DNA from: UTCHB3 sp964371075
GTDB lineage: Bacteria > Bacteroidota > Ignavibacteria > Ignavibacteriales > Ignavibacteriaceae
DNA: 64,000 bases
Direction of reading: 5' to 3'
Assembly (NCBI GenBank): GCA_964371075.1
Contig: CAYJKN010000005.1
Span: 1 to 64,000 of the forward strand
The notes beneath the pieces are model-generated. The model did no database searches and was not told the origin of the DNA. It saw only the letters and a program-made list of their open reading frames with translations. The position numbers were made by a program, and so were the translations under genes. Below, piece after piece: positions 23,586 to 33,110 of the stretch; position 1 is the stretch's first letter; every line of letters starts with the position of its first letter.

Positions 23586-24614
23586 TTAAAATGACACGGA
23601 CATCGTAAACTTCTGAATGTCCTTAAATCTTCCAAAACTTTGGTAAGCATAATCAAACAATACAGCAACATTATTCATAAGGTGTTGTTTAATACCAAAA
23701 CCAAGAGTAAATGACTCCTCAGAATCCTGCTGAAACAGTGACTTGTATCCACCTCTGATAAAGAGGAATTTATTGAAACTGTATTCAGCACCAATATTTA
23801 CACTCTCATAATCGTCACTTGGATGTGTTGCATCAACTGCCACCAACAGTTTGTGCTGATCGGTTCTTATCGGTGCGTATGCAACGCCCACTCTAAAATT
23901 TAGAGGAAGTGACCAGGCACCTGTTTCTAAATATGCAGGTATCTTGCCATTGTTTCCTGTGCTTCCCGGATCAAGATCATGAAGTACAAGGTTCGAATTT
24001 CCAAGAAGCTGTATTTTGGAACCAAAATTGGAAATCGACATTGCAAGAACTGCATCATCAAATGGTGTAACATATTGCACACCCATATCGATGGCAAATG
24101 CTGTTGCACTCATTTTCCAGATACTCTGGTAGATAAATTTAGGGTTAAAACCAATCGAAAATTTATCAGTTAACTGTATAGCATAAGCAAGACTTATTGC
24201 CATATCGTTTGCCGTAAATGTTTCACCTGTTCCGCCTGGAAAATCAATTGTGGTAACTTTCATTTCGCCCACATTTGAGCTGATGAAACTTAACCCGATT
24301 GTTCCGATATCACCCATGTTGTAGCTTGCTGCAAGATAGTTATATCTTACATCAGCGATCCAGATTGTGTGATCGAACATCATCTGAAATCCCTCGGCTT
24401 TTGTAAGACCTGCAGGATTCCAATAAATTGAACTTACATCACTTGCGGCACCGGCAAAGGCACTACCCATGGCTGTTGACCGGGCACCCTGCCCGATTGA
24501 AAGGAACGGGGCTGCTGTTGTTCCTCTTTTGGAAACATCAGACTTAAAAGTTTGTGCAAATGTAAGATTGGCGCAAACTGCTAAAAATATCAGGATATAA
24601 ATCTTTCTTTTCAT
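23586..24614 (-). CDS. PorV/PorQ family outer-membrane protein
   Basis: The 342-residue barrel has a signal peptide (1-20) and the PorV/PorQ opening GTTAAPFLSIGQGARSTAMGSAFAGAASDVSSIYWNPAGL, which resembles the N-terminus of FadL-like barrels. PorV shuttles type IX cargo from the translocon to the surface-attachment machinery. This copy lies inside a polysaccharide locus 14 bases after a large secreted protein gene and before four T9SS or envelope hydrolases, so a role with this cargo is likely but inferred. It ends in a final TMSVSF strand. Confidence 0.88.
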   Translation of the reverse strand: MKRKIYILIFLAVCANLTFAQTFKSDVSKRGTTAAPFLSIGQGARSTAMGSAFAGAASDVSSIYWNPAGLTKAEGFQMMFDHTIWIADVRYNYLAASYNMGDIGTIGLSFISSNVGEMKVTTIDFPGGTGETFTANDMAISLAYAIQLTDKFSIGFNPKFIYQSIWKMSATAFAIDMGVQYVTPFDDAVLAMSISNFGSKIQLLGNSNLVLHDLDPGSTGNNGKIPAYLETGAWSLPLNFRVGVAYAPIRTDQHKLLVAVDATHPSDDYESVNIGAEYSFNKFLFIRGGYKSLFQQDSEESFTLGFGIKQHLMNNVAVLFDYAYQSFGRFKDIQKFTMSVSF

Positions 24615-24628
24615 TTCAATTCGTCCGC

Positions 24629-27600
24629 TTATTTAATTAAAGCAAATTTGCCGATGTGTTCACCTACATTGGGAGCATCAACATGATAAATGTAAACACC
24701 ATAAGCAGCGTCCATACCGTCATCCGTCACTAAGTTCCAGGAAAGACTTCCATCCGAGAAGGTGGAGCTTTTAACGAGAGTTTTGATCAACTGACCTGTG
24801 ATTGTATAGATTCTTACTGTACATTCACCCGGCAGATTAATAAAGTCGATCTTTCTGTCTCCGCGTCCTGTGGAATTCAGGTTTCTTCTTTCCCATGTGG
24901 CGGCTCCGAGATAAGGATTAGGCACAACATCCACTTTGCCAAGCTGATTCTTCGCCAGATTATTGTCGATGACAACACCCTGGGTTGAGAAGAGGAATTT
25001 ATCCCCGGTCTTAAATGGCTTGGTGGTGGTGATAACATATTTATCGCCATTTGCCGGATATTGAAGTGTGGCATTTGGATCAAAAGGAACATCATAAGAG
25101 AGATTCCATGCAAACCTTACATTGGTTTGCGCAACCGATCCCTGAAACTCAAGAATCTGAATTTGATCACCTATCGAAAGGTTACCTGAACCGTCATTAT
25201 CTTTTACAGCAACTTTTGAATATTTCTGCTCTGTTTTATTCCACACCTTAAAATTCACAGGGAATCTGGTATAGATTGGAGGAGACTGAATGAAACAAGT
25301 GTCCTGTGGAGTATCAGAGAAAGTTATCTCATAATCAGCAGGCCATGCAATTCCACGAACAGGGGTTGCATCTTTTGAAGCGAATACTGTCAGATTGTTG
25401 TTTCTGATCAGCCAGCCTGTAAGTGAATCGTTGATAGCAACTGAAGTGTCGTTTAATACACTGATCGCCATACCGTCAAATGGAGGACTTACTCTTTCAC
25501 TGCCAAAATAGGAAGAATCGATTGTTTTTATTGTATCAGTAACTCCGTTAAGAGTTTTGATTATCTTATAAGATAATGTTTTATAAAGTGGATATGTTGT
25601 ATTCGAAGTAAATTCGATCTGATATGCTGCTCCACTTTGAACTGCAGCAGGATCAAGAATTGTCATTTGAAGAGCACCGGAACCAATACCGGTAGTAACC
25701 GATTTTGTGTCGCCAACTATGTTTGGTGGAACATAACCGGCTGCAGGAGCGTTTGGCACAACCACGGCGCAGTTAATATCAACAAACTGTAGATTACCGG
25801 CAAAATCTTCGGTGATGATCTTTGTGCATTCGGAAGGTTGTAAACCTGCGGTACCAAACTTAGGATCACCCTGATCATAAGAAACACATGCATAATAGTA
25901 TCTAACGCCATTATTTACATCTGTGTCAACATACGAATAACGAAGTCCGGATTCACTGCCTCTCCAAAAATGAGCACCATTAATACCGATTGGATCGGGT
26001 CCCATAATGCTGTCTTTTAAGTCATATTGCACAAGTGGTTTCCAGTATTTGGTTGAACCTTTCGAGTCGGTGATTAACTTGATATCGTTAAATTCAGGTT
26101 CGGTACTTCTGTAGATCATATAACCTTCAAAATCCTTTTTGTATCCTTGTGTTGGATCATTATTCTGGAAGCCAAGGAAAGGATCACGCGATTCTTCAGC
26201 AATATTGTCCCAATAGAGGAATACTTTTCCATCACCGGGAACTGCTGTTAATTCCGGTTTGATTGGTGGTTTTGAGAAGTTGTAGTTTGCGTTGTAAATC
26301 TGCTGAACAGTCTCTTTATTAAAGAGAATGTCGTTTAAGTCTTCACCAAACAAGAGTGACATAGAGAATCTCTCTCTTGTTCCCTGCTGAAGCGGGAATG
26401 GACCTGAAGCAAACACCATACTGATATTTGCACGCTGAAGGGAAGTATCAAACGAACCCGCAACCATTCTGTTCCACATCGGTTCATCATCTTTCGCCCA
26501 GCCACCACCGGTTCCACCCTGACCAAGTCTGTAGATCGATAGAGCTGTAAGACCTATTTGATCGGACTCATCTTTGTCAGTTTTATCAAAATTGGGTTCA
26601 CCGTCGGTAACCACTCCGTCACCTTCACCCTGATCGGGTCCGGTATATTGTCTGTCAAACGGACCAACACCATCTTTGCCCACATCATTATTGAGGGGTT
26701 CGTTTTGGTCAGCATCCCATTTCCCGTTACCGTTGATATCAAGGTAAGGAAGCCAGTCGCCATCGTTGTCGATACCGTCATCTCTTTTTTCGTCAATCAT
26801 TCCATCCTGATCGTTGTCAATGGCATCAATACCATTACCCGGGCTTTCGAGATAAGCATATCCATAATAACCTGTTTTCCAGTTATCGGGGAGACCAAGA
26901 CCATTGTCATCATAACAGTATGCAAGATCCGCAATAAGATCAAATGAAGCGTTATCATCTTCAGAATCATCAGTACCACCAACACCGCAGTCAGTATAAA
27001 AACCAAAAACTGTTTTTGGGTAAGCGAAATCGGAGATGTTTACTATATCATAATGCCAGAAGATAATATCTTCAGCAAGTACATGTGACCATTGAAAACC
27101 TCTAACTTCCACCCTTAAGCCGAGTCCACCTCTGTTGGTGTCTGCTGCTATTGGATAGAAGAAGAAAGGATTTCTCATATATTCTTTATCCTTTGAATCA
27201 TCCATCACAAAAAATGTTTCAAACTCGGAATTAAGAACACCTCTTCCAAAATAACCGTACCAGTTTTTGTCCCATTCGGGGGTAAGGTCCAAGGCGGCAG
27301 GCCAGTTTGAAGGCCAGGTAAGAGGATCCGTGTTAATGGAAGGTTTTTTGGAAGATGGATTATTGTAACCGGGAAGGGGTTCAAATCCCCAAATCTCACC
27401 GGTAACAGGATCTTTATCCATCCATTCACGATATGAGGTTTGAAGGGGGTGAACGATTGTGCCGGTACCGGGAGCAGTTATCTCTGTGGAAATTAATACT
27501 GCCACACCATCAAGATAAGAATGTCCCGTTCCTTTGGGCCACTCACCTGATGGCTGATAGGGCCACTGACCTACTTCACCATTGTTGTAGAACAATGTTC

Positions 27601-27748
27601 TGATCTGATTGCCATCCATAACACCTTCACGACGGTACTGTATATTACCATACTCATCGTTACGATAACGCTGAGTTGAAGGTGAGACCTGGGCAAAAGC
27701 TATCTCCGTTAATAGAAGAAGAGTAATTAATGATATTTTCTTTAACAT
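24629..27748 (-). CDS. Large secreted T9SS-type protein with Asp-rich calcium-like repeats
   Basis: The enzymatic function is unknown. The 1039-residue product has a signal peptide (about 1-19). Near residues 300-420 is an acidic stretch with repeated DxDxDG-type units (AIDNDQDGMIDE, GIDNDGDWLPYLDINGNGKWD), like thrombospondin type 3 or dockerin-like calcium sites. Fibronectin-like parts follow. The C-terminus (VPNPYLGAATW..., FALIK) resembles a FlgD-like/T9SS sorting domain. I start it at 27748, where CCGGAG precedes the ATG. It sits 16 bases after the TonB receptor gene and 14 bases before the PorV-like gene. A surface glycan-binding role, comparable to SusD-like partners, is a guess. Confidence 0.82.
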   Translation of the reverse strand: MLKKISLITLLLLTEIAFAQVSPSTQRYRNDEYGNIQYRREGVMDGNQIRTLFYNNGEVGQWPYQPSGEWPKGTGHSYLDGVAVLISTEITAPGTGTIVHPLQTSYREWMDKDPVTGEIWGFEPLPGYNNPSSKKPSINTDPLTWPSNWPAALDLTPEWDKNWYGYFGRGVLNSEFETFFVMDDSKDKEYMRNPFFFYPIAADTNRGGLGLRVEVRGFQWSHVLAEDIIFWHYDIVNISDFAYPKTVFGFYTDCGVGGTDDSEDDNASFDLIADLAYCYDDNGLGLPDNWKTGYYGYAYLESPGNGIDAIDNDQDGMIDEKRDDGIDNDGDWLPYLDINGNGKWDADQNEPLNNDVGKDGVGPFDRQYTGPDQGEGDGVVTDGEPNFDKTDKDESDQIGLTALSIYRLGQGGTGGGWAKDDEPMWNRMVAGSFDTSLQRANISMVFASGPFPLQQGTRERFSMSLLFGEDLNDILFNKETVQQIYNANYNFSKPPIKPELTAVPGDGKVFLYWDNIAEESRDPFLGFQNNDPTQGYKKDFEGYMIYRSTEPEFNDIKLITDSKGSTKYWKPLVQYDLKDSIMGPDPIGINGAHFWRGSESGLRYSYVDTDVNNGVRYYYACVSYDQGDPKFGTAGLQPSECTKIITEDFAGNLQFVDINCAVVVPNAPAAGYVPPNIVGDTKSVTTGIGSGALQMTILDPAAVQSGAAYQIEFTSNTTYPLYKTLSYKIIKTLNGVTDTIKTIDSSYFGSERVSPPFDGMAISVLNDTSVAINDSLTGWLIRNNNLTVFASKDATPVRGIAWPADYEITFSDTPQDTCFIQSPPIYTRFPVNFKVWNKTEQKYSKVAVKDNDGSGNLSIGDQIQILEFQGSVAQTNVRFAWNLSYDVPFDPNATLQYPANGDKYVITTTKPFKTGDKFLFSTQGVVIDNNLAKNQLGKVDVVPNPYLGAATWERRNLNSTGRGDRKIDFINLPGECTVRIYTITGQLIKTLVKSSTFSDGSLSWNLVTDDGMDAAYGVYIYHVDAPNVGEHIGKFALIK

Positions 27749-27764
27749 TCTGAAACTCCGGGAA

Positions 27765-30482
27765 TTAAAAATCGAAACCAATGCCAACTCTGACCTCTCG
27801 AGGTGTAGAGTACATCGCTGGATTGTTGATATATTCTTCAATAGTGTTTAATCCGATTACATCAACTGCATATTGAGTATTCAGATCGGCATTGGCTCTA
27901 CCAGTGGTTGAGTAAACACCGAATTCGTTTCTAATATCCAATGCGTTATAAATTGTAATGTAGGTTCTGATATTTAGACCAAAAACATTAAATACCTTGT
28001 CAGCTCTCAAGTCGAGGTTCAGATAAGTTGGTCTGATACCACCATTTTCGAAACGAACACCGCGGGAAACTTTTGGGTCTTCCGTATAAGGCATTCCGGA
28101 ACCATACTGAAAGATGAGTCCTACTGTCCAATCACCGGGAATACCAACATTAACACTCAGGTTGAGTGTATGTCTCTGATCCCATGAAAGTGGAACCACT
28201 GTTTTTGATTCTTCGATCGGTGGATTTGTTTGATTTTTGTTGTAAACTGCATAAGGATCGGAAGAGTTGCCTTCTGCAATCTGATAAGTGTAATCAAGTT
28301 TTGCGCTGAAGTAGTTCGAAAATCTTTTGTCGAACACAAGCACCAAACCTCTAACATTTGCATAATCTCTGTTTATAAAACGGGCATACTTAAAGCCTTC
28401 ATAAGTGTTTACAATCTCCATACCGAGCCAGTTTCTGATATCACGATAGTAGAGGGAAACATTCACAGAAATGTCTTCAAGAAGAGCCTGCTGTAAACCG
28501 ATTTCATAGATAACATTCTTTTCAGCATTCAGATCGGGATTTCCAACCACTGTGTTAAGGCTGTTACCCGGTCTTACGATAAAATCAGGGTTTTGATAAA
28601 GATTTTCGAATGATGGTATCTTAAAGAAGTGACCATAAGAAAATCTGATGATACCTTTGTCGGTTATTGGGAATGAGGCCCCAAGCCTTGGGCTAATCTG
28701 GTATTTTGCATCAGCATCAATCCATTGATCAGCACCAGGGAATGAAGGATTCCTTGTAGGATTCTGTTTATCGACAGGCATCCTTGCTTTTGAATTAAAA
28801 TAGTCGAACCTTACACCGGCGTTGATGATCATGATGTCATATTCCATCTTGTCCTGAATGTAAGCCGAAAACTCAATTGGTTTTCTTGCATACTCGATGT
28901 TCGACCCCTGATCAGACATGGTTCCCACTGCCGGGTAACCCATTGTAAATACCGCATTTCCCATCGAATCGATTTGACCATCGGTGAGATTTACAAGGTC
29001 CCATCCGTGGTTGTAAATATCGTGAAGTCTTGCTTCAACACCCACGCCAATTTTGTGTTCTTTCGAAATCTGGGAGTTAAGTGACCACTGCCCTACAAAA
29101 CTTTTACTTGTCCTGTCATATCTGTTACCCTGGTTACCACCTGAACGAAATGTATAGTTCGAGATTGCAATACCCTGTCTTGGGTTTACATATCTCGGAT
29201 CAAAAGGATTCTCGTAGAGATATCCTTCATACTGGTAGTTGTTGACAGAAAATTTTAGACTTTGGTTCGTTTCCGAAGAGAGATAATGGTTAATTTGAAA
29301 ATTTTGAACCCAGTCGTTCCCGTAATTAGTCATGATTCCGTCGGGAGTCCATGAGTATCCATGATCGTACCCTTTGCTTTTTGTATGATCCAAAAAGACG
29401 GAATAAGTGAAAGCTACTTTGGGGAGTGCATAAGTAAGTTTTGCATTCAACGAATACTTTGTGTAAGGATTCATCGGAACATAGGCCCTGTCGCCCGTGT
29501 TTCTGGGTATCCAGAAAGTTTTATCGTTTGGAATCGGGTAAAACGGCACATCATCGGTTACATTGTAAACTCTTTGCCCGTAAAGATGACCTTCATTGTC
29601 AAAATATCTACCTGTAACAAAGAAATAGAGATTTTCAATCGGTGATATTGGTCCGCTGAAAGTAAGCTGCAGGTTTTTCTGAGCGATACGGTCAACCTTG
29701 TCGAGATTTCTAAAAATATTTGAACCACCGGTTATAAAGTTTCCAATATAACCTGATACATCTGTTCTAAACTTGTTTGATCCACCCTCGGTAACGATGT
29801 TAACAACGCCCGAAAGTGCCTGACCATATTCGGCATTAAAAGTTCCGGTTATAACTTCCATCTGCCTTATTGAAGATTGCTCAACCTCGAGACCAAATCC
29901 CCCGTTAAATGGGTCTGTAACGGCAACACCGTCTATCAGATAAGCCACATCATTTGATCTTCCACCACGGAAATGACCGTCAATAACACCGGCCTGAAGG
30001 TTAACCACCTGATTTATGTTTTCCACCGGCATCATTTTAATGTCTTCGGAAGAGATGGTTACTGATGTGGAAGTCTGATCTTTCTGCACCAATGGACGGT
30101 CGGAGGTTATTACAACCTCTTGTTCAAAATTGAGCCCTGAAGGCTGAAGTTTTACATCAACATTGGTTGTCAGATCGATCTTCACGAGCACTTTTTCCAT
30201 GATCGTTTTTTGAAATCCAACTGCGGAAAAAATGACCCGGTAGGTACCCGGCGGGACATTGTTAATAGAATAATAACCGTTAATATCGGCAGCAGCACCC
30301 AGAAAAGTGCCTTCAAGAATTACACTTGCACCAATAACAGGTTCACCTGTTTTGGCATCAAGTACCACGCCTGAAATTTTTCCGGTTACACCGCCAAAAG
30401 TAAAGGTCGTTCCAAAAATGAATAGAACTATCACTGCAAAAGCATTGATATTTCTTATTAAAGAGTAAGTTTTTTGTCTCAT
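27765..30482 (-). CDS. TonB-dependent receptor with carboxypeptidase-like N-terminal domain
   Basis: This is an outer-membrane importer. After the signal peptide comes a CarboxypepD_reg-like domain (about 35-115, GVVLDAKTGEPVIGASVILEGT). A plug domain follows (about 120-245, with VAYLIDGVAVTDP and EVITGTFNAEYGQALSGVVNIVTEGG), then a long 22-strand-type barrel. Its position in the glucanase locus makes glucan oligosaccharides the likely cargo. No SusD homologue is recognisable next to it, unlike classical Bacteroides loci. The length of 905 is typical. A stem-loop precedes the gene. Confidence 0.93.
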   Translation of the reverse strand: MRQKTYSLIRNINAFAVIVLFIFGTTFTFGGVTGKISGVVLDAKTGEPVIGASVILEGTFLGAAADINGYYSINNVPPGTYRVIFSAVGFQKTIMEKVLVKIDLTTNVDVKLQPSGLNFEQEVVITSDRPLVQKDQTSTSVTISSEDIKMMPVENINQVVNLQAGVIDGHFRGGRSNDVAYLIDGVAVTDPFNGGFGLEVEQSSIRQMEVITGTFNAEYGQALSGVVNIVTEGGSNKFRTDVSGYIGNFITGGSNIFRNLDKVDRIAQKNLQLTFSGPISPIENLYFFVTGRYFDNEGHLYGQRVYNVTDDVPFYPIPNDKTFWIPRNTGDRAYVPMNPYTKYSLNAKLTYALPKVAFTYSVFLDHTKSKGYDHGYSWTPDGIMTNYGNDWVQNFQINHYLSSETNQSLKFSVNNYQYEGYLYENPFDPRYVNPRQGIAISNYTFRSGGNQGNRYDRTSKSFVGQWSLNSQISKEHKIGVGVEARLHDIYNHGWDLVNLTDGQIDSMGNAVFTMGYPAVGTMSDQGSNIEYARKPIEFSAYIQDKMEYDIMIINAGVRFDYFNSKARMPVDKQNPTRNPSFPGADQWIDADAKYQISPRLGASFPITDKGIIRFSYGHFFKIPSFENLYQNPDFIVRPGNSLNTVVGNPDLNAEKNVIYEIGLQQALLEDISVNVSLYYRDIRNWLGMEIVNTYEGFKYARFINRDYANVRGLVLVFDKRFSNYFSAKLDYTYQIAEGNSSDPYAVYNKNQTNPPIEESKTVVPLSWDQRHTLNLSVNVGIPGDWTVGLIFQYGSGMPYTEDPKVSRGVRFENGGIRPTYLNLDLRADKVFNVFGLNIRTYITIYNALDIRNEFGVYSTTGRANADLNTQYAVDVIGLNTIEEYINNPAMYSTPREVRVGIGFDF

Positions 30483-30515
30483 CGGAATATCCCAAAATTA
30501 TCGAAACTAAACAAT

Positions 30516-30543
30516 GGGTGCAGAAATTGCAGCTTCTGCACCC
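30516..30543 (-). other. Intergenic stem-loop before the TonB receptor gene
   Basis: A perfect 10-bp stem (gggtgcagaa / ttctgcaccc) with an 8-base loop lies in the 74-base gap between the CBM9-like protein gene and the TonB receptor gene. No T tract follows on the minus strand, so mRNA processing or stability is more likely than termination. Confidence 0.5.
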
Positions 30544-30556
30544 ACAGGGAGAAATG

Positions 30557-33043
30557 CTACTTTACAAGCATCATTTTATTTATTTTAGAGAATGAACCAC
30601 TTTCAAGTTTGTAGAAATAAATTCCACTTGAAAGAAGTGATGCATCAAACTGTACAGTGTAAACACCGGCTGTTTGATCCTGAGCAACCAGGTCAGCAAC
30701 TTCTCTTCCCAATACATCATATACTTTAAGGGAAACAAATCCCGATTTTTCGATCGCATATTTAATTGTGGTCGAAGGGTTAAATGGATTTGGATAATTC
30801 TGAGCCAAACCATAGTTATCAGGAGTAAGGATTTCGTCGTTGATTCCTGTAGCGGGTTCCCAGAGGTTTCCAATAAAGGTGTGAATCCATCTTGAAACAT
30901 CCTGGTATGACTTGTCTTCATTGTATGGAGAATAAGTCATGATTCCTTCTCTGGAATTGGTTGCATCCGCATCGTTGAGGGCGAAATCGATAGGAAGTCT
31001 TGTACCTTCTCTTGGAACGAAAGTAAGATCGTTGCCATGAAGGGCTAATTCTGAAAGATTGATTCTACATTCAACAATGTAACCTGAAGGGAATTTCTCT
31101 TCCCAATAATAGTTAACACCTTCGCCGATAAGACTGTCAGTTCCGGCTGAACCATCGATAATCACGCGGTTATAAGCGAATCTGAAGTGATAATCAGGCT
31201 GTGCACCTCTCTGATATGAGGTGTGTGGCATTCCACGGAAGTCATATAGACCAATATAAAGATCAGGACAATCGTTAAGATATGAATCGTTTTGTGCATC
31301 CGGAACAACGATGTCGTCATCAACATCAAAAGCGATATACATATATTGATTATCCATTGCTACATAAGCTTTTGCCGAGCAATCAGCATCACCCGAAATG
31401 GTGGTGTTGGTTACAAGGTGACCTGTACCGTCTGACAAGAACATTCTGAAAGGATTAATCGCCTGCCATTCAGCAAGGTTTCCATCCGCAACAAAGTTTG
31501 TTGGTGCGCTTAATGATACAGTTGGTCTGCCTTTTGCAGTGTTGGTTACTGCACTTGAGTTCTGGCTGATAAGACTCTTGTTGCCTGCAACATCTTTACA
31601 ACGAACTGCATAATAATATGTTACAGATTGATCTGTATTAGGAGCCAAAAGAAGGTGTTCCATCAACTGACCACCCTCAGGAACATTAAGTTTTACAACT
31701 TCAACGCCCGGCAGGGTTACATCTGTAATTGGATTTTTTGAATAGAAGATGTCATAAACTTCACCGGTTTCATTGGGAACATCAATCCAGGTCACTACAT
31801 TCTGGAATGTTCCTGCAAATGCTGCAACACTCTGTGGAGGCTCCGGTGCAATTACATCAAATTTTGGATTTCCTGTCCACCAGTCGGTGATCCAGATAAC
31901 TGTTCCGGCAACTGCTGAAGCTTCAGCCATCATTCCAACTACATTCACTTGTGATGAATCGAAGAATGTTGTGTTGTCCTGGAATAACATGTCTCTTAAC
32001 GGGAAAGCATAATTGTGCCACTGGTCATCTGCAGTTGGAGTGAAAACAGTGCCTTTTTTGCCGCCACCGCCTTCAAACTGAACTCTCAAAGCTCCGGTTC
32101 CCGGAGGACATTTTAATTTGAATTTAACACTGTCCACCTGCCATGAACTTCCAAGGTTGAACACCGGGCTAACATTAAGTCCCATTCCTGTCCATCCGTT
32201 GCCCCATTCATTACCTTCTGTCCATTTAACAGCATTACTGTTTGGAGTTGGTCCTGCACCGGCAACTACTTCCATATTCGACTGACCCCAGGTGAAAACC
32301 GAGAGGTTACCCATGAACTGGATACCGTTGAAAACGATTGCAGGAACTGAACGGTTACCAAATCTTCTGAAGTTGTCAAAACGAACGGTAAGTGAATCAG
32401 CAGGGATGTTGGTTCCTGGTGTATAACCTGAAGTTATTGCGCCAAGGTTAAAACCAACAATTTTATCCCAGTCAAATTCCTGGTTGTTCCATGAATTCCC
32501 GGGTCCACCGCCCCATCCAGAAGGGAAAATAACAAATCCTGAATCAGAAGGATTTACACTACCGTCTGTAGAAAGGATTTTGATTGGCACTTTCAGTTCA
32601 ACCCATTCACTAGTTGCATCGAGAATGGTTGCATGTTCGTAAATCCATTCTTCGATTGGAGCATCAGGGGTTGGCCTGTCTGCAATATGAATCCTGAATA
32701 CCATGTTTACAGGTATTGTAGGAGGAGTAACAACTTTGATCATCAGTGACAATGAATCGGTAGCTGACCAGTCATAAAATGTTCCGGTTGGAACTCTTTT
32801 AATTAACTGTCCATAGCTGCCCCATTCGTGAATGGCACCAATAACAAATTTGATTTCGCCCGAGCCGGCGCCCTGAACAAAATCTGTAGTGTTCAACAGA
32901 TAGTCCATCCTGCTGCCATTTTCAAGTGAAAACTGGTAGGTGGTATCCGCCGAAAGATCCGTCTCAAACCCTTCAATCAACTGCGGAAGTGCAGAAGTCG
33001 AAAGTCCGATAAGGAAAAGAATTGATAGTATGATTCTCTTCAT
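30557..33043 (-). CDS. T9SS-secreted carbohydrate-binding protein with CBM9-like domain
   Basis: The 828-residue secreted protein has a signal peptide (about 1-20), then a beta-sandwich starting LIEGFETDLSADTTYQFS that resembles CBM11-type or similar binding modules. A second similar region lies around residues 240-395. A fibronectin-like part follows, then a CBM9-like domain (about 515-700, FVADGNLAEWQAINPF, YIAFDVDDDIVVPD, IVECRINLSEL). The C-terminal sorting domain contains NYPNPFNPSTTIKY. No catalytic motif is seen, so it is probably a surface glycan-binding protein, the functional stand-in for SusD/SusE-like proteins. It directly precedes the TonB receptor gene. Confidence 0.85.
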   Translation of the reverse strand: MKRIILSILFLIGLSTSALPQLIEGFETDLSADTTYQFSLENGSRMDYLLNTTDFVQGAGSGEIKFVIGAIHEWGSYGQLIKRVPTGTFYDWSATDSLSLMIKVVTPPTIPVNMVFRIHIADRPTPDAPIEEWIYEHATILDATSEWVELKVPIKILSTDGSVNPSDSGFVIFPSGWGGGPGNSWNNQEFDWDKIVGFNLGAITSGYTPGTNIPADSLTVRFDNFRRFGNRSVPAIVFNGIQFMGNLSVFTWGQSNMEVVAGAGPTPNSNAVKWTEGNEWGNGWTGMGLNVSPVFNLGSSWQVDSVKFKLKCPPGTGALRVQFEGGGGKKGTVFTPTADDQWHNYAFPLRDMLFQDNTTFFDSSQVNVVGMMAEASAVAGTVIWITDWWTGNPKFDVIAPEPPQSVAAFAGTFQNVVTWIDVPNETGEVYDIFYSKNPITDVTLPGVEVVKLNVPEGGQLMEHLLLAPNTDQSVTYYYAVRCKDVAGNKSLISQNSSAVTNTAKGRPTVSLSAPTNFVADGNLAEWQAINPFRMFLSDGTGHLVTNTTISGDADCSAKAYVAMDNQYMYIAFDVDDDIVVPDAQNDSYLNDCPDLYIGLYDFRGMPHTSYQRGAQPDYHFRFAYNRVIIDGSAGTDSLIGEGVNYYWEEKFPSGYIVECRINLSELALHGNDLTFVPREGTRLPIDFALNDADATNSREGIMTYSPYNEDKSYQDVSRWIHTFIGNLWEPATGINDEILTPDNYGLAQNYPNPFNPSTTIKYAIEKSGFVSLKVYDVLGREVADLVAQDQTAGVYTVQFDASLLSSGIYFYKLESGSFSKINKMMLVK

Positions 33044-33110
33044 ATGTTTTACCTCAATGAAAATGAGTTTTTGATTAATGAATATTTGGATTTTAAACTT
33101 TTATAATTTT

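Noticed and set aside
26558..26947. A 129-codon plus-strand frame inside the large secreted protein gene
   Set aside because: It mirrors the Asp-rich repeats on the opposite strand. Its hydrophobic product follows from GAT/GAC codons read in reverse, and it has no ribosome site.
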